Part shown: positions 15,495-21,072 of the stretch, in pieces
Layout: each line of letters begins with the position of its first letter
How positions within the stretch are numbered: the stretch's first letter is position 1
From: Bacillota bacterium
GTDB lineage: Bacteria; Eremiobacterota; SpSt-956; JAKJGF01
Assembly (NCBI GenBank): GCA_029555925.1
Contig: JAKPQU010000190.1
Location: 1 to 27,809, forward strand
DNA length: 27,809 bases
Direction of reading: 5' to 3'
Notes under the pieces: generated by a model
Seen by the model: only the letters and a program-made list of their open reading frames with translations
Databases searched by the model: none
Told to the model about the DNA's origin: nothing
Position numbers and translations under genes: made by a program

Positions 15495-15822
15495 CTGTTA
15501 AAAACCTTGCAATATAAGGGGTTTATGCTTTTGATAACAATCACTGATTTTTAATCAATGTAACCTGCAGGGAAATTAATAAAGGTTATATATATAAGTT
15601 ATGTTAATATCATAAATTTGATTCTGAATGGAATTTTATAACAAGATGGGGGCTTAGTTATTTAACCTTTAATGTTGTTTGGCCACCGCAGCAATCTAAT
15701 TCAGGTCAATCTGTTATATCATCAGTTTTATATACATATTTATCTTTTCTACCATTCTGATAGAATATTCTATTACTTTATTAATTTTTTCTATAATAAC
15801 TGAACGCTTACAAATAAACTTG
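15495..15822. other. Intergenic DNA without a recognisable gene
   Basis: About 330 bases between the palindromic repeat and the toxin-antitoxin promoter. It is AT-rich with stops in all frames. A small hairpin TGATTTTTAATCA is near 15543. I see no RNA gene, riboswitch or protein fragment that I can name. Confidence 0.5.
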
Positions 15823-15851
15823 TTGAAAAATTTATCTATTTATAGTATAAT
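15823..15851 (+). promoter_or_regulatory. Promoter of the toxin-antitoxin operon
   Basis: TTGAAA (15823-15828), 17-base spacer, TATAAT (15846-15851). This is a near-consensus sigma-70 promoter. The expected transcript start is near 15858, so the leader is very short, with the GAGGTGG ribosome site (15859-15865) almost at the 5' end. Autoregulation by the antitoxin at this site is usual for such operons but no clear operator dyad is visible. Confidence 0.65.
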
Positions 15852-15870
15852 GGTCATTGAGGTGGTCACT

Positions 15871-16128
15871 ATGAAAATAACAACTATAAAAGAATTTCGT
15901 GATAAAGCCACTACTATATTAAAAAGCCCGGAACCGGTTCTCGTTACAAGACGGGGAAAAGCTGCAGGACTTTATTTTCCTCTTGAAGGAGATTCAATTC
16001 CTTTAGATTTACGAATGAACCTGCAATTATCCATTGCTGATTTAGTAAAAAAGAGTCTTGAACAAAAAGGTTTAAGTGAGGAGAACATACTTGAAGATTT
16101 TGAAACCTTTAGAGATGATCGTAGTTGA
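15871..16128 (+). CDS. Phd/YefM-type antitoxin
   Basis: An 85-residue protein starting MKITTIKEFRDKATTILKSP, then VLVTRRGKAAGLYFPL. This is the DNA-binding N-terminal fold of Phd/YefM antitoxins (short strand, helix, beta hairpin). The charged C-terminal part (LVKKSLEQKG, ENILEDFETF) would wrap around the toxin. I chose the ATG at 15871 because GAGGTGG lies directly upstream at proper distance. A longer frame opens at 15820, but it overlaps the promoter and has no ribosome site. The stop overlaps the toxin start by 14 bases, the normal tight coupling of type II systems. Confidence 0.85.
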   Translation: MKITTIKEFRDKATTILKSPEPVLVTRRGKAAGLYFPLEGDSIPLDLRMNLQLSIADLVKKSLEQKGLSEENILEDFETFRDDRS

Positions 16129-16519
16129 TGCAAATCCTATCCTATCAGGTTTAATAAAAGGTAGTTTAATTAAGATCTTCTGGAAAAAGGATATAAGAGT
16201 ATTTGCCACTACAGAATTTACTTTACAAAAAATTAAAAAGTATATCCCCAGACTGGCAAATAAAGCAGGACTTGTAGAAGAAATTGTATTTTTTGATCTG
16301 GCTCTTTTACCGCTTAAAGTTTATTCGAAAGATTTTTATGCAGATCAAATCAAAGAGGCAAAAGAAAGAATTGGGAAAAGAGATCCTAAAGATGTAGAAC
16401 TCCTGGCACTGGCTCTAAAACTTAAGGCTCCTGTATGGACAAATGACAGAGATTTTGAAAATACCGGAGTGGAATTATTTCCTACAGCAAAACTTTTTAA
16501 ATTTTTGGAAGAAGAGTAA
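16115..16519 (+). CDS. PIN-domain ribonuclease toxin (VapC-like)
   Basis: A 134-residue PIN-domain protein, a Mg-dependent RNase that would cleave tRNA, rRNA or mRNA when freed from its antitoxin. The acidic active-site set is present: D5 in MIVVDANPIL, E34 in ATTEFTLQKI, D93 in RDPKDVELLALAL, and D111/D113 in TNDRDFE. The start at 16115 places the conserved first beta strand at the N-terminus. An upstream ATG at 16076 would add 13 residues of antitoxin-overlapping sequence and is less likely. It is paired with a Phd-like rather than a VapB/AbrB-like antitoxin. The gene converges on the TPR gene with seven bases between stops. Confidence 0.87.
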   Translation: MIVVDANPILSGLIKGSLIKIFWKKDIRVFATTEFTLQKIKKYIPRLANKAGLVEEIVFFDLALLPLKVYSKDFYADQIKEAKERIGKRDPKDVELLALALKLKAPVWTNDRDFENTGVELFPTAKLFKFLEEE

Positions 16520-16526
16520 AAGAAAA

Positions 16527-17501
16527 TTACATTAATTTTACAATCTTCCTTTTAAGTCCCCAGAGTTTCTTCTCGGAAGGATGTTTTTTTATGGCTTCTT
16601 CTATTAATTTTATAAGGGCCTCTATTTCTCCTGTTTTTTTACAGGCGGAAATCAATGAGGTTTTCACGTAATAATCTCCCGGATCATGAAGAAACACTTT
16701 ACTGAGTACCGATATGGCATCATCAAAATGTCTCATTTTCATATAACAGAAACCGAGCTGTTTTAAAATATAAATATCTCCCGTCATCTGTTCCAGGGCA
16801 AGCCTGTAATGCTTTACTGCTTCGTCAAATCGTCCCAACTCTTTAAGTTTACCGGCAAGAAAAAGTCTTAAATGAACATTTCCCGAAACAGATGACACTT
16901 TCAGGATGGAATCCAGTTCTTTAACAAGTTCTTCAGGAGGTTTATCAGCAGATTTTACTTCAATATATTCCCTGTAAAGAAATTTATCGTCACGACATTT
17001 TTTTACAAGTCCTTCATAAATGTCCGTTGCTTCCTTATAGAATTTCAAATGCTTGTAGCATCTTGCAAGAAAGGTAAGGATTTTCACATCACCCGGTCTT
17101 TTTGAAAGTGACTGCTGACAGATATTGAGTGCTTCGGAAAACTCGTTATTCTTCATAAGAGATTGTATCAGTCTCTTGGAAACATAAGGATTTTCTCCGG
17201 CAGACATGGCTGTTCTGAAATACTCAACGGCATCTTTATATTTTCTTTTTTTAAGAGACACGTCTCCCTTTATTATAAGTGCTCTCTGATTATTAATTTC
17301 TCTCGACAGCACTTCATCTGCCATAGACGAAGCTTCATCGAGCCTGTCCTGCCGGCAGTAGAGGTCTGCAAGGCTTGTAAGCAAAAGATTATTATCAGGT
17401 GCTCTGTTTAAACCTTCAAGAAGTTCTTCTTCGGCACCTCTGAAATCACCTATTTCTTTTAATTTAAAAGCAATATCGAGTTTTGTATTTATATTATCCA
17501 T
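16527..17501 (-). CDS. Tetratricopeptide-repeat protein
   Basis: A 324-residue protein made of about eight TPR units from residue ~8 to the end. Examples are FKLKEIGDFRGAEEELLEGL, LADLYCRQDRLDEASSMADE, KGDVSLKKRKYKDAVEYFRT and LGFCYMKMRHFDDAISVLSK. There is no signal peptide, transmembrane segment or catalytic domain, so a cytoplasmic protein-binding scaffold is likely. It is the last gene after serS (77-base gap), possibly co-transcribed. The ATG is preceded by four TCGTGAG heptamers (array five bases away) with no Shine-Dalgarno site; no later Met gives a better start. Partner unknown. Confidence 0.85.
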   Translation of the reverse strand: MDNINTKLDIAFKLKEIGDFRGAEEELLEGLNRAPDNNLLLTSLADLYCRQDRLDEASSMADEVLSREINNQRALIIKGDVSLKKRKYKDAVEYFRTAMSAGENPYVSKRLIQSLMKNNEFSEALNICQQSLSKRPGDVKILTFLARCYKHLKFYKEATDIYEGLVKKCRDDKFLYREYIEVKSADKPPEELVKELDSILKVSSVSGNVHLRLFLAGKLKELGRFDEAVKHYRLALEQMTGDIYILKQLGFCYMKMRHFDDAISVLSKVFLHDPGDYYVKTSLISACKKTGEIEALIKLIEEAIKKHPSEKKLWGLKRKIVKLM

Positions 17502-17506
17502 TAAAA

Positions 17507-17553
17507 TCGTGAGTCGTGAGTCGTGAGTCGTGAGTATAGTTTTTACTCACGAC
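17507..17553. repeat. Heptamer repeat (TCGTGAG)4 ending in a hairpin
   Basis: Four perfect TCGTGAG units (17507-17534). The last unit pairs with a facing TACTCACGAC (17544-17553): a perfect 10-bp stem 17527-17536/17544-17553 with a seven-base loop. It lies between serS and the TPR gene, so it could act as a weak processing or pause hairpin. No U-tract follows on the minus strand. Confidence 0.85.
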
Positions 17554-17578
17554 CCCGCCGCTCACCGGATTACAAAAT

Positions 17579-18850
17579 TTATGCTTCCAGTTTTTCCATT
17601 CCCCTCATATAAGGTTTAAGCACATCCGGAACCAGAACGGTGCCGTCAGACTGCTGATAATTTTCCAGTATAGCGATTACAGTCCTGGGCAATGCAAGGG
17701 CAGAACCGTTCAGGGTATGGGCAAACACAGGCTTACTTTTCGGTTCGGGCCTGTATCTTATATTGGCTCTTCTTGCCTGAAATTCGCCGAAATTACTGCA
17801 GCTTGAAACTTCAAGCCATTCATTACATCCGGGAGACCAGACTTCCAGATCATATTTAATCATAGCAGTAAAACTCAGATCACCTGTACACATTTTTACG
17901 ACTCTGTATGTAAGACCGAGTCTTTTCAATATATCCTCTGCGTCACCTACAAGTTTATCAAGTTCTTCCATAGATTTCTCCCTCGGTACAACCTTTACAA
18001 GCTCTACCTTGTCGAACTGATGACCTCTCTTAATACCTCTCGTATCCTTACCGGCAGACATTTTTTCTCTACGAAAACATGCCGTATAGGCTACATAATT
18101 AATGGGAAGTATGTCTCCTTCTAAAATTTCTTCTCTGTGAAGGTTTGTTACAGGAACTTCGGCTGTTGGAATAAACCAGAGATCCTCTTCTGCGTCTCTG
18201 TAAAGGTTTTCACCGAATTTGGGGAGATTTCCCGTACCGACAAGGCATTCGCCTTTTACCATGTAAGGTGGATATATTTCCGTATAGCCATGATATTCCG
18301 TATGAACATCGAGCATCCAGTTAATCAAAGCTCTCTGTAATTTAGAACCGGCTTTTTTAAGTACATAAAACCTTGTACCTGAAAGTTTTACACCCCGTTC
18401 AAAATCTATTATACCGAGTTTTTCACCTATTTCCCAGTGAGGAAGGGGGGTAAAATCAAAAGTCTTTTTTTCTCCTTCAATTCTGACAATTATATTTTCT
18501 GCTTCATCTTTTCCGAGAGGCACAGACTCATGAGGCAGGTTGGGGATAAGAAGTAATTTCTGAGAAAGTTCTTCTTCGACTCTTTTTACCTCTTCATCCA
18601 GTTCCTTGATTTTATCTCCCACTTCCCGCATTTCTACGATGAGCTTTTCTCTTTCCTCTTTATCCTTCATCTTTCCAATCTGTTTGGACGTACTGTTTCT
18701 CTTCTCTTTAAGACGTTCCACCTCATAGGTAAATTCCCGTCTCTTTGCATTCAGTGAAACTATATCATCTACAGGTGCAGTGGCATTTAATTTAACAAGT
18801 TCCTCTTTTACAAATTCAGTTTTTTCACAGATTAATTTTACGTCTATCAT
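17579..18850 (-). CDS. serS: Seryl-tRNA synthetase
   Basis: A 423-residue class II aminoacyl-tRNA synthetase that charges tRNA-Ser with serine. The N-terminal long antiparallel coiled coil (about 28-105, rich in K/E, e.g. FTYEVERLKEKRNSTSKQI) binds the tRNA variable arm. The catalytic core has motif 2 TACFRREKMSAGKDTRGIKR (with the key Arg) and motif 3 GSALALPRTVIAILENYQ. FIPTAEVPVTN and QFDKVELVK are also standard. Length is normal. AGGAGA lies about twelve bases upstream of the ATG. No T-box or other leader is seen. The gene is essential, which argues that the window is chromosomal. Confidence 0.97.
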   Translation of the reverse strand: MIDVKLICEKTEFVKEELVKLNATAPVDDIVSLNAKRREFTYEVERLKEKRNSTSKQIGKMKDKEEREKLIVEMREVGDKIKELDEEVKRVEEELSQKLLLIPNLPHESVPLGKDEAENIIVRIEGEKKTFDFTPLPHWEIGEKLGIIDFERGVKLSGTRFYVLKKAGSKLQRALINWMLDVHTEYHGYTEIYPPYMVKGECLVGTGNLPKFGENLYRDAEEDLWFIPTAEVPVTNLHREEILEGDILPINYVAYTACFRREKMSAGKDTRGIKRGHQFDKVELVKVVPREKSMEELDKLVGDAEDILKRLGLTYRVVKMCTGDLSFTAMIKYDLEVWSPGCNEWLEVSSCSNFGEFQARRANIRYRPEPKSKPVFAHTLNGSALALPRTVIAILENYQQSDGTVLVPDVLKPYMRGMEKLEA

Positions 18851-18942
18851 TGTTTTACATTCTCTCCTTTTTTTATCAGTCAGGTGCGTGATTCGTGATG
18901 CGTTAAATAAGTTGAGAGTTGAACGTTTAAGGTTTATAGTTT

Positions 18943-19007
18943 ACTGAGGTGAGCATAAATAATACATATCTGCTCTCGTGACGCGTAACGCGTAACGCGT
19001 GACGCGT
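18943..19007. repeat. Dispersed repeat with (RACGCGT)4 heptamers, copy 2
   Basis: 18943-18986 matches 181-219. It continues into four 7-base units GACGCGT, AACGCGT, AACGCGT, GACGCGT (18980-19007). The ACGCGT hexamer also occurs twice, seven bases apart, around 20943-20958. Together with the next array it fills the 312-base gap between the amylase stop and the serS start; the rest of that gap (18851-18942) is featureless apart from the serS ribosome site. Confidence 0.85.
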
Positions 19008-19017
19008 AAGTATCCCT

Positions 19018-19175
19018 TTCACCCTTCACTTTTCACTTTCCACTTTTCACTTTCCACTTTTCACTTCTCATTTTTTCACTTTCCACTTTTCACTTCTCAT
19101 TTTTTCACTTTTCACTTTTCACTTTTTCACTTTTCACTTTTCACTTTTCACTTTTTCACTTTTCACTCTTCACTT
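19018..19175. repeat. Long heptamer tandem array (TTCACTT)~22
   Basis: About 158 bases of TTCACTT units with variants TCCACTT, CTCATTT and occasional one-base insertions. It runs from ten bases after the ACGCGT array into the 3' end of the amylase gene, whose TGA stop (19163-19165) and last codons lie inside it. A plus-strand frame through the array (18999-19208, Ser/Phe/His-rich) is a repeat artefact. Confidence 0.92.
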
Positions 19176-20743
19176 TTTACAAACCCCCACACTCCCACTT
19201 CATATTGATTTAATTTAAGCATAACTTTTCCGTCTTTAACCTTTATATCCCTGCCCAGAATCTTTTTATATACCTGTGAAGATATATTGTAGGAACCATC
19301 TGGAAGAGACGTCGAAATATTTACATTTCCTCTTTTGCCTTTGTTCATGGCTACGAGTACAACATTTCCGTTCAGTTCCCTCTCATAAACATACAGATCA
19401 TCACTTACAAAACGTATTTTCTGTATCCCTCTCGATATAGCGGGATTATTTTGCCTTAATGCCGCCAGTTTATTTATATTTTTAAAAAATGTCCCGTCAG
19501 TTGAAAAATCATTCATCATCTGTCTGTTATAAGGTTCTCCTCCGACACCCCATGTAGAAGGAGTATCATTATGGAGGAACTGTTCACTTCCGTAATATAT
19601 ACATGGTATGCCTCTTGATGTCATGATAAGATATATGGCCATTTCAAATTTTTTCTTTCCTTCATTTTCAGTGGCTCCGTTTGCTATGGCAGTAGAAATG
19701 AACCTGGGCATATCATGGTTATCGACACATGTAACCATAGAATAGGGATCTTTCAAGTTATCATCAAGCTTGAGTGCTTCAGGTATTAAAGTGAAACTCC
19801 TGTTTCTGGCGATAGCAGATGTGATGGCTTCCTGAAGGTTAAAATCTATGACAGATATGTCACTTTCTCTGTCAAATTTTACAATTCCTTTGAGGGCAAA
19901 TTCCCTGTCAGCTTCATTCCTGAAATTTCCGAAGGACCATTCTCCGAAAATAAAGACATCTTTTTTTGAGTATATCTCATCTGCAAAAGATTTCATATAT
20001 TTACATGGTATATGACGGGCTGTGTCAATACGAAAACCGTCTATGCCGTGAGACAGCCACATAAGAGCAGCTTCTTTAAGATAAGTATCTACCTGGGGGT
20101 TATCATGATTGAAATCAGTAAGATCAAAAAGGCTCTTATCTTCCCACTCCGATTCACTCAAAATCGTGAAATCTATAGAACCACTGTGATGAAACCAGTT
20201 ATCAGGGTCTTTACTGTAAGTTGCTTTAAGGACTCCGTTATCATAAACCGCACCGTCACATCCCTGACCGTACGGACTTGTATGGTTCAGAACGAAATCA
20301 AGTATTATCTTTATACCCATGTCATGAGCGGTCTTTACCAGCGTATCAAAAGTCTCCATTGAGCCGAAATAAGGATTTATTCTCTTAAAATCTTTTCCCC
20401 AGTAGCCATGATAGGCACTTATCTTTTCCTTACCGTATATATACAGGTCTTCGGTATTTTCAACAACAGGAGTAATCCATATAGCTGTAACACCAAGGCT
20501 TTTTATATATGGCAGTCTATCTATAATACCCTGCAGATCGCCTCCCCAGTAAAGTTTCCACTCCGATTTATCACGGGAAAAGATTTTTCCTGAAGGGTTA
20601 TTGGTATGGTCGCCGTCAACAAACCTGTCTATCAAAATAAAATAAATGGTTTCTTTCGTAAAATCTTTTGCGTAAACTCCGGTAACTTTAAAAAAAGTAA
20701 AGAAAAGCAAAATTAAAGTTAAAATGATAAACATATGTTTCAC
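19163..20743 (-). CDS. Secreted alpha-amylase family (GH13) glycosidase
   Basis: A 526-residue protein with a Sec signal peptide (hydrophobic 4-20, likely cut after VYA at 25). The GH13 barrel shows all four conserved regions: DFVLNH (149-154), GFRIDTARH with nucleophile D240, FGEWS with acid/base E268, and VDNHD with D344. The N-terminal ETIYFILIDRFVDGD resembles cyclodextrin glucanotransferase/maltogenic-type amylases, but no starch-binding domain follows domain C, so hydrolysis of starch or maltodextrin outside the cytoplasm is the safest call. Start is GTG at 20743, nine bases after AGGAGG. The gene ends in the heptamer array: the last residues VKSEE extend beyond the usual end of domain C (VGVWGF) and are encoded partly by repeat units. 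Confidence 0.93.
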   Translation of the reverse strand: MKHMFIILTLILLFFTFFKVTGVYAKDFTKETIYFILIDRFVDGDHTNNPSGKIFSRDKSEWKLYWGGDLQGIIDRLPYIKSLGVTAIWITPVVENTEDLYIYGKEKISAYHGYWGKDFKRINPYFGSMETFDTLVKTAHDMGIKIILDFVLNHTSPYGQGCDGAVYDNGVLKATYSKDPDNWFHHSGSIDFTILSESEWEDKSLFDLTDFNHDNPQVDTYLKEAALMWLSHGIDGFRIDTARHIPCKYMKSFADEIYSKKDVFIFGEWSFGNFRNEADREFALKGIVKFDRESDISVIDFNLQEAITSAIARNRSFTLIPEALKLDDNLKDPYSMVTCVDNHDMPRFISTAIANGATENEGKKKFEMAIYLIMTSRGIPCIYYGSEQFLHNDTPSTWGVGGEPYNRQMMNDFSTDGTFFKNINKLAALRQNNPAISRGIQKIRFVSDDLYVYERELNGNVVLVAMNKGKRGNVNISTSLPDGSYNISSQVYKKILGRDIKVKDGKVMLKLNQYEVGVWGFVKSEE

Positions 20744-21072
20744 TTATAAATGCCTCCTGATGATTTATCATGATACGTGACAGTATTATAATTCTTCATT
20801 TATGTCTGTAACTGAATATCTTTGAATTTCATAAGTCCAGATTATTTATTACTGAAGAGAACATAGAAATAGCTACCATTGTGATCATAAATATTAATAG
20901 AGCTATTTCATAACGTAAAATATGTAATCAGTAACGTTTTTCTACGCGTCACGCGTTACGATTTTTAAATTATAACATAAAAATATTCTGCAGGCAAACT
21001 TCCGGCAGGATAAATAGAATTTCCGGCGAATTGCAAATTTCACTTTTTATATTTATTTTACGGAGAAAACAT
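20744..21072. other. Divergent intergenic region, amylase / hybrid kinase
   Basis: About 330 bases between two divergent genes, so it should hold both promoters; no convincing -35/-10 pair stands out. A 9-bp inverted repeat GAAATAGCT/AGCTATTTC (20866-20874, 20901-20909) with a 26-base spacer might be an operator or RNA hairpin. Two ACGCGT heptamers lie near 20943-20958, and a TTCCGGC direct repeat near 21000-21026. No small gene is seen. Confidence 0.45.

Noticed and set aside
15820..15870. 17-residue N-terminal extension of the antitoxin
   Set aside because: It overlaps the promoter -35/-10 region and lacks a ribosome site; the family starts at MKITTIKEF.
16519..16545. Terminator between the convergent toxin and TPR genes
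   Set aside because: Only an A/T stem of about seven pairs (AAAATTA/TAATTTT) is present, too weak to call.
18999..19208. 69-codon plus-strand frame of Phe/His/Ser/Thr repeats
   Set aside because: Translation of the TTCACTT heptamer array; period 7 cycles through all frames.
21031..21072. TTG start adding a hydrophobic N-terminal stretch (possible membrane anchor) to the hybrid kinase
   Set aside because: No ribosome site precedes the TTG, while GGAG sits seven bases before the GTG at 21073, like the next gene's start.
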